Counted from the stretch's first letter, positions 1-6,687 are shown. The stretch: 8,005 nucleotides of DNA from Pseudobdellovibrionaceae bacterium (GCA_014376325.1 JACMRP010000094.1:1-8005), one strand, 5' to 3'. The notes: generated by a model not told the origin, from the sequence alone. A program made the numbers and translations.

Positions 1-1
1 A

Positions 2-322
2 GACTTCGCGAAAGTTTTTATCAACTACATCGCCGATAAAAAAATGGTCGAATCAAAATCCATGAAGTTGTACCTGTTCAGTTTCCGTAATCACGGCGAC
101 TTTCACGAGGACTGCATTCAAAAAATCTGCGACGACTTAGTTAAACTTCTAAAGCCAAAATACTTAGAGGTCATCGGCGAATTCACTCCCCGCGGGGGTA
201 TTGCGATTTACCCTTATTCTAGTTACGCCGCTAAAAACAAAACTTACCAGGACCTATGGACGCAAAGAATGGCCAACTATGCCCCCGGCAAGTACTCGAT
301 GGAACTTTCAAGATTATACTAA
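2..322 (+). CDS. queF: NADPH-dependent 7-cyano-7-deazaguanine reductase QueF (preQ1 synthase), 5'-partial
   Basis: Cytoplasmic enzyme that reduces the nitrile preQ0 to the amine preQ1 with NADPH, a step on the way to queuosine in tRNA. The frame is open from base 2, so the gene starts upstream of the window; the ATG at 44 is internal. In the 106 visible residues the QueF signature ESKSMKLY is at fragment residues 17-24, followed by [11 protein letters not shown] (28-38). Its His-Glu pair (35-36) corresponds to the substrate-contacting His/Glu of Bacillus subtilis QueF. The conserved [11 protein letters not shown] block follows. Ending soon after this block fits the short, single-domain (YkvM-type) QueF of about 150-165 residues, so roughly 45-60 residues are missing, including the catalytic Cys and Asp. 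The stop is TAA at 320-322. No terminator is obvious before the next gene, 72 bases downstream. Family assignment is very secure; the unimodular subtype is inferred from the C-terminus. Confidence 0.95.
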   Translation, partial: DFAKVFINYIADKKMVESKSMKLYLFSFRNHGDFHEDCIQKICDDLVKLLKPKYLEVIGEFTPRGGIAIYPYSSYAAKNKTYQDLWTQRMANYAPGKYSMELSRLY

Positions 323-394
323 ATCCGCTCCATGATCTCGACGAAGATCCTGCGGTCCAAGACATCTAGCCTTCAGACATAGATTAGGACTCCG

Positions 395-1243
395 ATGAGT
401 ACGGCAGGGAGTCTTACCTTGTCATATTTGCGTCTGCCAATCCTATCTTTGCTTTTCTGCGGAACCTTGTTGTTCGCGGCGAAGACCGTGCGTGCGCAAA
501 CGACGGAAGGCAATGCTCGTTGCATTAACTGTGAGATGGAAGCGCAGAACAGCCGCAAGACGCCGAACCAAGAAGAGATGTCCGCGTTCGCCAAAAAACT
601 GATGGATAATTACAACGCCAGCAAGAAGGCGGCGGCGAAAAAACAAATTCCTTGCGTTGGCTGCGGCCAAATTGAATCTGGAAAAAATGGCAAAGTAATT
701 TTGTCGGCTACCACCGACGATGTCTGGGGAAAATTTCCGGAAGTCATGTCGTACAGCGGGTCCGACAAGGTGCAAAAGATGATCGACACCGCGCTGACGA
801 ACTCAAGCTTCATTTTAGGAGAGCAAGGTCGCCCGCGCTTGCGAAAGAAAGCCTCTTTCGATTCCACTGGTTGGTGCCTGCGTTACGTCAAGAAAGCACT
901 GGTTGGTAGCGGAGTTACCGACGGCTATATCGGCGGACGCTTTGTAAACCGCCCTGTAGGAAACATGCTCAAGATTCTTAAGGGCTCAGGTTTCAAAAAT
1001 CTACTCGACGATCCAAAGTACAACGATATCATCGCAAACACGGCCTCCGCACCAAAGGGCGCAATCCTCGTCTATTCGGGTGGCGCAAATGGTGGTCACA
1101 TGGAAATCAAAACCGAATTCGGCAATACCGGAACTTACGTCAGCGACTATCAGCAAAAAGTATCCGTCATTCAGAATCCACTAGGTGGAAGAGCCAGCAG
1201 AAGTTATAAACTAATCGGCGTCATGATTAAGCCAGGAGTTTAA
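395..1243 (+). CDS. Secreted Cys/His peptidoglycan amidohydrolase-like protein (NlpC/P60 or CHAP type)
   Basis: Predicted exported enzyme of 282 residues, probably cleaving peptide or amide bonds in peptidoglycan. Residues 1-35 form a signal peptide: hydrophobic core LPILSLLFCGTLLFA and likely cleavage after VRA (residue 34). The mature N-terminus has two cysteine pairs, C43-x2-C46 and C87-x2-C90, joined by a Lys-rich helical stretch. The C-terminal half looks like a papain-like fold: C161 in GWCLRYVKKAL at the start of a helix, then KGAILVY and GGHMEIKTEFG with H235, then YVSDY with D251 (or E237) as a candidate third catalytic residue. AGGA at 386-389 lies 5 bases before the ATG. The next gene begins directly at its stop codon, so the two are probably translationally coupled. 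I could not fix the exact family (CHAP, NlpC/P60 or a relative) or the bond cleaved; the catalytic reading rests on motif spacing only. Confidence 0.72.
   Translation: MSTAGSLTLSYLRLPILSLLFCGTLLFAAKTVRAQTTEGNARCINCEMEAQNSRKTPNQEEMSAFAKKLMDNYNASKKAAAKKQIPCVGCGQIESGKNGKVILSATTDDVWGKFPEVMSYSGSDKVQKMIDTALTNSSFILGEQGRPRLRKKASFDSTGWCLRYVKKALVGSGVTDGYIGGRFVNRPVGNMLKILKGSGFKNLLDDPKYNDIIANTASAPKGAILVYSGGANGGHMEIKTEFGNTGTYVSDYQQKVSVIQNPLGGRASRSYKLIGVMIKPGV
1234..1238 (+). promoter_or_regulatory. Ribosome binding site AGGAG supporting a GTG start at 1244
   Basis: AGGAG lies inside the last codons of the upstream hydrolase gene, 5 bases before the GTG at 1244. It supports GTG initiation immediately after the TAA at 1241-1243, an arrangement typical of translational coupling. 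Confidence 0.75.
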
Positions 1244-1675
1244 GTGAAAACATTATTGTTTGTTCTTACAATCTTATTATCGATGCAAGTCTTTGCTGCC
1301 GAATTTAAATCCAATGACGATATTCTTAAAAAATTGGCTAGCCACACGGTTGAAGATATCAAGGGCGATGCGAAGCGCGTCGAAGCGAAAGAAAAATTAA
1401 AAATCGACGAGATGTTTGATGACCTTGAAGCGGCGGCAAAGTTTATCGACAAATCCGAAGTGACTGAGGACATGGCGGTTGAGTTGGAACGAGTGTGTTT
1501 GATCACGTTTCTGCACGACCCGACGACCCTGAGTGCCGACTTGATCATCAAAGTTTACGACCGTAACCAAAGCGTTTTTAAAAAAGCGGCAAAACGACTT
1601 CACCCGTACGACATGGGAATTATTCTTGAAGTCTTACGCAGCAAAAACGAAGTTTCAAAAAACGGCCAAGACTAA
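1244..1675 (+). CDS. Small secreted protein of unknown function, coupled to the upstream hydrolase
   Basis: Protein of 143 residues beginning with GTG directly after the upstream stop codon. Residues 1-19 are a clear short signal peptide (KTLLFVLTILLSMQVFAA), likely cut after A18 or A19, so the mature protein of about 125 residues should reach the periplasm or outside. It looks mainly alpha-helical and charged: an acidic and lysine-rich first half, then ELERVCLITFLHDP and a C-terminal helix near YDMGIILEVLRSK. One cysteine remains in the mature chain and no catalytic motif is visible. I do not recognise the family. The zero-base junction with the hydrolase gene suggests joint production, so it could be a partner, chaperone or inhibitor of that enzyme; this is inference from context only. 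The signal peptide, start and ribosome binding site make the gene itself convincing. Confidence 0.8.
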   Translation: MKTLLFVLTILLSMQVFAAEFKSNDDILKKLASHTVEDIKGDAKRVEAKEKLKIDEMFDDLEAAAKFIDKSEVTEDMAVELERVCLITFLHDPTTLSADLIIKVYDRNQSVFKKAAKRLHPYDMGIILEVLRSKNEVSKNGQD

Positions 1676-1706
1676 CTTTGCTGTTCCTTCTATAAAAGAG
1701 CGCCCG

Positions 1707-1742
1707 CGCGTTTCTGTCGCAGTCTCGTTCTGAGACAGCGCG
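1707..1742 (+). other. Hairpin in the intergenic region (two alternative folds)
   Basis: CGCG (1707-1710) and CTGTC (1714-1718) can pair with GACAG (1734-1738) and CGCG (1739-1742), leaving a TTT bulge. CAG/CTG (1720-1722 with 1730-1732) extends the stem beyond one G-A mismatch. A competing fold pairs GTCTC (1722-1726) with GAGAC (1732-1736) and CGC with GCG outside an A-A mismatch. No T-run follows, so it is not a standard intrinsic terminator for the upstream gene. It may be part of a leader RNA, an RNA-stabilising 3' end or a factor-dependent stop. Confidence 0.5.
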
Positions 1743-1775
1743 AAATTGTAACTCAGGTGTTCAACGACTTCACAG

Positions 1776-1802
1776 GGACCTGTTTTGAAGTGAAACAGGA
1801 CC
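1776..1802 (+). other. Strong hairpin in the leader of the lytic transglycosylase gene
   Basis: CCTGTTT (1779-1785) pairs perfectly with AAACAGG (1793-1799) around the 7-base loop TGAAGTG. Outside an A-A mismatch, GG (1776-1777) pairs with CC (1801-1802). A weaker stem, ACCGA (1800-1804) with TCGGT (1812-1816), uses three of the same bases, so the two cannot both form fully. The hairpin lies about 50 bases before the ATG at 1854 and has no following T-run. A role in mRNA stability or translation control is possible but unproven. Confidence 0.5.
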
Positions 1803-1841
1803 GATCTCAGCTCGGTACGGCCTTTGCTTTACCTTCTGTAT

Positions 1842-1846
1842 AGAGG
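1842..1846 (+). promoter_or_regulatory. Ribosome binding site AGAGG that sets the start at 1854
   Basis: AGAGG is 7 bases before the ATG at 1854. It lies inside the longer open frame that could begin at TTG 1824, and favours the ATG, whose product starts with a clean signal peptide. Confidence 0.75.
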
Positions 1847-1853
1847 TAACCAC

Positions 1854-2987
1854 ATGAAGTATTACACATTGATCGCCGCAGGATTATTTCTACTGCACAC
1901 CGTCCCCGGAATGACGGTCCAGGCTCAAGCTATTGATAATAGCTGGTCCGACTGCGCCTCAGACAGGTGTGCCCAGGGGCTCCCCGATCTGAAACGTAAA
2001 AACGATGAGGCGAAAGCCTCCCTCGCATTTGCGAAGCGTCTAAGCGAAAACATGCGCCGCGCGCAGTTAGCTTCTAAACAAGACAAGCAAGAAAACCAAC
2101 GTTCAACTTCGGTCATAGCACGAACCCAGATCGCGGTCCCCGGAATGGCTAAAATCACTGAAGAAAAAGTGACCGATATCACCGAATCAACACAAAAAGA
2201 AAAAGTTTTGAGTGAGTCCTCAATATCGACCCTGAAAAATGGAGCCGCGCAAGCCGAAAAGGTGATTGAAAGTTCGCCGATCGCAAACCAGTGTTCAAAA
2301 TTTGCCGGAGACGATGAATTCAAAGTATGGGGCGATCACTTCCGCAAAAATTTCGACCACAAAAAATTCTCTGCCCTTTATGGACAACCAAAATCATCAA
2401 ACATCAATGAGGCCGCTCGGCACAAAGGCCCCGCTGATTTACTAAGACTCTGTCCAAAGTACGATCAAATGAATGACGATCAAAAAGATGGTCTGTGGAT
2501 CGTGTTTGCGGTTCCGTGGGTATTCTTCGAGTCAAGTTGTAATTCTGGTGCCGTGAATGGCAATGCTACAAACGGAATTGCTCAAGGTCTTTTACAACTT
2601 CATAAAGGCAAAGAACAAAAATATTCTGGCGGTTGCCGTCAAGGCGATGCGACCGATCCCGCACGCACCTTTCAGTGCGGACTTTCTATGCTCAACGACC
2701 AGGTTTTGCGCGGTGAAAACGTCCTTAGTTCAGCAACGTATTGGGAAGTGCTACGTCCCCAAAGTCGTAATGTTAGAAAACCATTCAAAGATCCACCAGC
2801 ACAATTCATTATGAAAAAGATTTGCCAGTACCCTTCTTGCGGGCAAACCGAAACTGAGTGCAACAAACTGGTCAACACCTTCGTGGCCCAAGCCAGGTCA
2901 GAAGCGAACGCCAAATCAAGCACCGCAAAACGCTCTGCAGCCCAGAAGAACACGATTCGTCTTGCAGAAACTGGTAGCGCAAAATAG
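1854..2987 (+). CDS. Secreted cysteine-rich lytic transglycosylase-like protein (SLT/GH23-type fold)
   Basis: Predicted exported protein of 377 residues that probably cleaves the glycan strand of peptidoglycan. Residues 1-26 are a signal peptide (core LIAAGLFLLHTV, likely cut after VQA or AQA). A Cys pair, C34/C39, is followed by a charged, helical, probably flexible region (about 45-140). The catalytic-like domain spans about 147-345. FFESSCN puts the candidate catalytic Glu at 226, followed by GIAQGLLQLH (241-250), which matches the E-S-x(n)-G-x2-Q-G-L-x-Q pattern of SLT-type transglycosylases. FQCGLSMLNDQV (273-284) fits the later conserved helix. The mature protein has ten cysteines, including one three residues after the Glu and a cluster at 324/329/336, which suggests disulfides in the periplasm or outside. 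The C-terminus (about 350-377) is low-complexity. An in-frame TTG at 1824 would add ten residues before the signal peptide and is unlikely. A 37-base gap precedes the MoxR gene. The fold assignment is motif-based and activity is inferred. Confidence 0.75.
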   Translation: MKYYTLIAAGLFLLHTVPGMTVQAQAIDNSWSDCASDRCAQGLPDLKRKNDEAKASLAFAKRLSENMRRAQLASKQDKQENQRSTSVIARTQIAVPGMAKITEEKVTDITESTQKEKVLSESSISTLKNGAAQAEKVIESSPIANQCSKFAGDDEFKVWGDHFRKNFDHKKFSALYGQPKSSNINEAARHKGPADLLRLCPKYDQMNDDQKDGLWIVFAVPWVFFESSCNSGAVNGNATNGIAQGLLQLHKGKEQKYSGGCRQGDATDPARTFQCGLSMLNDQVLRGENVLSSATYWEVLRPQSRNVRKPFKDPPAQFIMKKICQYPSCGQTETECNKLVNTFVAQARSEANAKSSTAKRSAAQKNTIRLAETGSAK

Positions 2988-3024
2988 GGCTTCTCATGCC
3001 GGTGATTTCTGCTAAGCTTTCGAG

Positions 3025-3936
3025 ATGCAGAAACAAGCCGAGAAGATCCTGACCAGTGCCACAGAAATTCTTTTAGATAAAAGAAACGAAATTGAAAAAG
3101 CCTTGATCTGCATTTTGGGTCAGGGTCATTTGCTAATCGAAGACCTCCCAGGTGTTGGTAAGACGACTCTCGTACAAGTTCTTGCGAAGCTGATGGGTCT
3201 GCACGGTTCCCGTGTCCAATTCACGAATGATCTTTTGCCGGCCGACGTGCTCGGCAACATGGTTTTTAATTCTGGGGAAAAATGTTTTAAATTTCATCGT
3301 GGTCCCGTATTCGCGCAACTGGTGCTTGCTGACGAATTGAATCGTGCAAATCCCCGCACGCAGAGTGCGCTCCTGCAGGCCATGGAAGAATCTGAAGTCA
3401 CCATCGATGGACAGCACCATCCCCTGCCCGAGCCTTTTTGCTTGATCGCGACCCAGAATCCACGTTCACAAATTGGGACGTCGCCATTGCCCGAAAGTCA
3501 GCTCGACCGATTTTTGATGAGTCTTGAGTTATCATTTGCCGGAATCGAAGCGGAGAAAAAGATAATCCAAGGACTCGATGCCCGCGAACGTATGAAGCAC
3601 CTCACCCCGGTCGTCGATTCGCACCAGGTAATCGCGATGCAAGCGCAGGTTGCAAAAATTCACGTGTCTGACAAGGTCGCTGAGTACATAGGCAATATTC
3701 TGCAACACAGCCGCCAGAAGATGGGCGTGGGACCGCTGTCGATTCGTGCGGGAATGGCGCTTGCGAAAGCATCCAGAGCCTGCGCGTTTCTAGAAGAGCG
3801 CGACCACGTGATTCCCGACGATGTTCAAAAGATCGCGGTCGAAGTATTAGCCCATCGCCTGGGCGGAATCGACGGCGTCGCCAAGGGCCGAGGGGTAGCG
3901 CATGAACTTCTCCGCGAAGTTTCAGTTCTTACGTAA
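3025..3936 (+). CDS. MoxR-family AAA+ ATPase
   Basis: Cytoplasmic ATPase of 303 residues, close to the usual length of short MoxR proteins. These are thought to act as chaperones that remodel or activate partner complexes, often with DUF58, von Willebrand A or transglutaminase partners. Motifs in order are Walker A in EDLPGVGKTTL (K46, T47), LPADVLGNMVF (71-81), Walker B LVLADELNRANPRTQSALLQAMEE (D103, E104; 99-122), sensor 1 in IATQNP (N145), arginine finger in LPESQLDRF (R162), and sensor 2 in LSIRAG (R241) within the helical lid. All expected ATPase residues are present, so it should be active. TAA at 3013-3015 in the same frame rules out a longer upstream start, making ATG 3025 the first possible one. 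The Shine-Dalgarno there is poor (only AAG at 3014-3016). Its last 35 bases overlap the DUF58 gene. It is the first gene of a three-gene operon and may be co-transcribed with the lytic transglycosylase gene upstream. Confidence 0.95.
   Translation: MQKQAEKILTSATEILLDKRNEIEKALICILGQGHLLIEDLPGVGKTTLVQVLAKLMGLHGSRVQFTNDLLPADVLGNMVFNSGEKCFKFHRGPVFAQLVLADELNRANPRTQSALLQAMEESEVTIDGQHHPLPEPFCLIATQNPRSQIGTSPLPESQLDRFLMSLELSFAGIEAEKKIIQGLDARERMKHLTPVVDSHQVIAMQAQVAKIHVSDKVAEYIGNILQHSRQKMGVGPLSIRAGMALAKASRACAFLEERDHVIPDDVQKIAVEVLAHRLGGIDGVAKGRGVAHELLREVSVLT
3891..3895 (+). promoter_or_regulatory. Ribosome binding site AGGGG for the DUF58 gene, inside moxR
   Basis: AGGGG sits 6 bases before the ATG at 3902, within the coding end of the MoxR gene. 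It supports this start despite the 35-base overlap. Confidence 0.7.
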
Positions 3937-4819
3937 TCGTCTGCCCTCAAGACGTTTCGTTGAACGACACCAGAAGACGTACATTTTGCCAACTCTCTAC
4001 GGAGTCGCCTTCGGTTTTGTGTGCATACTCATCTTAGGCATCGCGTTTGCGAGCACCAACAACGCGGTTTATTTTCTTTGTTTTTTGCTAACCGTCTTGG
4101 GCGTACAAAGTTTAGTGACCACCAACAAAAACACCGAGCGTTTTGACATTAGCCGCATCGAAGTTGAAGATTTTTTTGCAGACGAAACCGGGTTCGCGCG
4201 GATCTATTTACATAACCAATCTGCGGAGGACCTTCACCAAGTTTCGCTAGAGACTGCGTCCGCTTCTAAAATCGAAGTTCTGGTTCTTCGGAGCCATGAA
4301 CGAAAAGAAATCCAGATGCCGATCGCGATTGCAAAACCCGGTCTGCACCAGTTTCCGCCGGTGAAAGTGTCCTCCGATTTTCCGTTCTATTTCGCCCGCA
4401 GCTGGAAGAAACATTACGGCGACCTAAAGTTTGCCGTATTTCCTTCGCGTAGGGGGCAAATCGAATTTCCGGCTGAGGCCTTCGCAGATATTCATCTTCA
4501 ACAACTCAATCAAGACGAATTCAAAAGTCACCGCGAATACGAAACGAGCGATTCCCCTCGCCGCATCGACTGGAAGGTTACGGCCAGGTTGGATAAGATG
4601 ATGGTCAAAGAGTACGATCAACAAACCACCACGAAAGTCACGCTTCGCTGGGAGGACTGTCCGCAATCAAATCCCGATGATAAAAAATCACAGCTGAGCC
4701 TTTGGATCGATCTTGCGGAGAAAAAGAATTTTGAATACGCGGTCATCTTGCCCGGCTTCCACATAGAATTTGGCAAGGGCCCACAGCACCGACTGAATTG
4801 TCTAAGGTCGTTACTATGA
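3902..4819 (+). CDS. DUF58 family membrane-anchored protein
   Basis: Inner-membrane protein of 305 residues, partner of the flanking MoxR ATPase and transglutaminase. Two adjacent membrane segments lie at about 29-50 (ILPTLYGVAFGFVCILILGI) and 54-73. They are followed by a beta-rich region (about 80-180) and the DUF58 hallmark, YETSDSPRRIDWKVTARLDK (213-232) plus MMVKEYD (233-239). The C-terminal segment LSLWIDLAEKKNFEYAVILPG and the closing GKGPQHRLNCLRSLL resemble the DUF58 subgroup found beside TgpA-type transglutaminases. A full von Willebrand A domain is not evident. The biochemical role of DUF58 is not established; a complex with MoxR and the transglutaminase is inferred from conserved gene order. 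The start overlaps moxR by 35 bases and the TGA overlaps the next ATG as ATGA, so the three genes are very likely one transcript with coupled translation. Confidence 0.93.
   Translation: MNFSAKFQFLRNRLPSRRFVERHQKTYILPTLYGVAFGFVCILILGIAFASTNNAVYFLCFLLTVLGVQSLVTTNKNTERFDISRIEVEDFFADETGFARIYLHNQSAEDLHQVSLETASASKIEVLVLRSHERKEIQMPIAIAKPGLHQFPPVKVSSDFPFYFARSWKKHYGDLKFAVFPSRRGQIEFPAEAFADIHLQQLNQDEFKSHREYETSDSPRRIDWKVTARLDKMMVKEYDQQTTTKVTLRWEDCPQSNPDDKKSQLSLWIDLAEKKNFEYAVILPGFHIEFGKGPQHRLNCLRSLL
4804..4807 (+). promoter_or_regulatory. Ribosome binding site AAGG that sets the transglutaminase start at 4816
   Basis: AAGG is 8 bases before ATG 4816, which forms ATGA with the preceding stop. An in-frame TTG at 4798 would place the same AAGG inside the coding region, so the ATG is preferred. 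Confidence 0.7.
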
Positions 4820-6687
4820 TAAATACGTGGCGTTTCGTCATAGCGACGACCATTTTAGTGATCATGGTTGGGCTTGAAGTTCAGCCCTCAATTATGATCG
4901 CGGGAATCGCCCTGATTGTCTGGAAATCGGCCATCGAGTTTTGGCACTTAGCAAAACCTTCGCGGTGGGTAACAAATACGCTGACCGTCATTGCGCTGCT
5001 GGTGATTATTTTAAAGTACCGAACCCTGATGAGTCAGGAAGCTTCGGGCGGGTTTTTAATATTACTGACGACGTTAAAACTTCTGGAAGAGCGGACACCG
5101 CGGGATCAAAAGTTTTTGTTTCTTTTAGGCTTCGTGCTGATTTCTTCACTGCTGCTGTTTTCGCTAGAGCTACCGTCGCTGGTGGCGGGCCTTATTAGTT
5201 TCTATTTACTGTGGACCGCCCAAAATAAAAATGTCTCTTACCGAAATTCTATATTTAAGGCTGCGCCGATCGCGTTGATATTATTTTTGTTTTTTCCTCG
5301 GGTGCAGAATCCATTCGGCATCCAGGGCGTCAGCTCCGGCAATCAGGCCCAGACCGGTTTTTCTGACGAACTTAATCCGGGCAGCATCGCCAAAATTCAG
5401 AGCACCAAAGAGCTCGTTTTCCGAGTGCAGTTCTTAACGCCAAATTTAAAACCACGTACGCTCGAGCAATACTGGAAGGGCCAAGTCTTAAACTTATCGG
5501 AGGGCCTCCGCTGGACGCAGGGACCACGGATGCAGCGGGATTTGAAATTCGAAAAAATCGCGAGCCCCGATTACGAAGTTACTTTAGAACCGCACAATCG
5601 ACGCTGGATTTTTATCTTTGATCCAACAGAGATGATTTACGCGAATGATTTTGGTTTCGTCCACAAGGCGCAGACTTATTTTGAGTCGGTCGCTCCAATC
5701 CGTGAGCGATTAGTCTATCGGGGAAAGGTCGCGACTACGGCAAACGTCAACGGCGACAGTGCTCTCGACTTACAAACTCCGGAATTGTCAGAAAAAGTTC
5801 GAGAACTTGCTTCGGCCATTGCGCGAAAAGGTCAATCGCGGACAGGAATCGCGGAGGCATGGCTTGATTACCTACGTGCCGAAAAATTTCTGTACAGCAA
5901 ATCTCCGGGCACGGGCTCAGGAACGGTCGATGCTTTTTTATTTGGCGGCAAGAAAGGTTACTGCGAACATTTTGCGGCGACGACCGCCATCATCTTGCGG
6001 TTGGCCAAAGTTCCCGCACGGGTCGTTATCGGATATCAGGGCGGTGAATACAATGGCTACGGAAATTTTTGGCGCTTCACCCAAGCCGACGCCCACGCGT
6101 GGGTTGAATACAAAAACGATCAAGACGATTGGACGCGGATGGATCCGACCAGCGTCGTTGCCCCCGAACGCTTAGAGCTGGGTGGATTATTGTTTGAAGA
6201 CTTGCCCGAAGAGTGGATCGGCCAAAATCGCGCCGGCGAATTCCTAAAGAGCCGAGAGTCCTGGTGGATTCAGTCGCGGGACTTTATCACGATGACGGCC
6301 GATAGCTGGAATTACGATCTGGTGGTGTTTTTACTGGATTTCAATTTAGAAAAACAAAAACAGCTGATCGGCGAATATGGCTACGCGCTTGTGGGATTGA
6401 TTTTGTTACTGCTATCCCCTTTCGTGATTCAATCTTTTTTGCGAAGACGGCGACCGACCACGAGCGAATGGCTTTTGCGAGAGCTGGACCGAAGAGCGGA
6501 GAAGCGCAAGTTGCACCGGCAAACGTCAGAGACTATGCGGCAGTTCGTGGCGCGCTGGCAGGCAATGGTGCCTGAAAATTCTGACAGCCTCATCAAGCTA
6601 TTGAGTGCCTACGAGGCAGCCGAATACCATCCCGCGCAGCCGCCGGCGAACCGCTCGGAACTGCGGCAGCTGCTTCGCGAACTTTAG
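4816..6687 (+). CDS. TgpA-like membrane transglutaminase-domain protein (DUF3488/transglutaminase/DUF4129)
   Basis: Inner-membrane protein of 623 residues with the architecture of Pseudomonas aeruginosa TgpA. About six or seven hydrophobic segments fill residues 5-161. The TgpA-family block TGFSDELNPGSIAKI (180-194) and LVFRVQF open the extracytoplasmic part. The transglutaminase-like domain (about 340-450) holds a complete Cys-His-Asp triad: C383 in KKGYCEHFA, H427 in DAHAWVEY and D443 in RMDPTS. ARVVIGYQGGEYN (401-413) lies between. A final membrane segment (about 521-541, ALVGLILLLLSPFVI) is followed by RRRR and a cytoplasmic tail (about 545-623, EWLLRELDRRAEKR) similar to DUF4129. The domain should face the periplasm, where a role in cell-envelope maintenance is likely; the true reaction (transfer, hydrolysis or a protease-like step) is not known. 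It is the third gene of the MoxR-DUF58 module. Its stop lies only 33 bases from that of the convergent ABC-F gene. Confidence 0.93.
   Translation: MINTWRFVIATTILVIMVGLEVQPSIMIAGIALIVWKSAIEFWHLAKPSRWVTNTLTVIALLVIILKYRTLMSQEASGGFLILLTTLKLLEERTPRDQKFLFLLGFVLISSLLLFSLELPSLVAGLISFYLLWTAQNKNVSYRNSIFKAAPIALILFLFFPRVQNPFGIQGVSSGNQAQTGFSDELNPGSIAKIQSTKELVFRVQFLTPNLKPRTLEQYWKGQVLNLSEGLRWTQGPRMQRDLKFEKIASPDYEVTLEPHNRRWIFIFDPTEMIYANDFGFVHKAQTYFESVAPIRERLVYRGKVATTANVNGDSALDLQTPELSEKVRELASAIARKGQSRTGIAEAWLDYLRAEKFLYSKSPGTGSGTVDAFLFGGKKGYCEHFAATTAIILRLAKVPARVVIGYQGGEYNGYGNFWRFTQADAHAWVEYKNDQDDWTRMDPTSVVAPERLELGGLLFEDLPEEWIGQNRAGEFLKSRESWWIQSRDFITMTADSWNYDLVVFLLDFNLEKQKQLIGEYGYALVGLILLLLSPFVIQSFLRRRRPTTSEWLLRELDRRAEKRKLHRQTSETMRQFVARWQAMVPENSDSLIKLLSAYEAAEYHPAQPPANRSELRQLLREL

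Noticed and set aside
334..349. Small inverted repeat GATCT/AGATC after queF, as a possible terminator
   Set aside because: Only 5 base pairs with a 6-base loop and no T-run; too weak to call.
443..775. Minus-strand open frame opposite the amidohydrolase gene
   Set aside because: Antisense shadow of a well-supported gene; no recognisable protein and no ribosome binding site.
1668..1696. Promoter with -10 TATAAA at 1691-1696
   Set aside because: At 17-base spacing the -35 position reads AAGACT, matching the consensus at only three positions. Kept as a hint under the leader finding, not as a feature.
1824..1853. TTG start adding ten residues to the lytic transglycosylase-like protein
   Set aside because: The added residues precede a clean signal peptide, and the ribosome binding site at 1842-1846 points to ATG 1854.
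2557..2814. Plus-strand open frame inside the lytic transglycosylase gene
   Set aside because: Overlaps the catalytic region of a convincing gene in another frame and shows no domain or signal.
4798..4815. TTG start adding six residues to the transglutaminase
   Set aside because: ATG 4816 has AAGG at good spacing and forms the typical ATGA overlap with the DUF58 stop.
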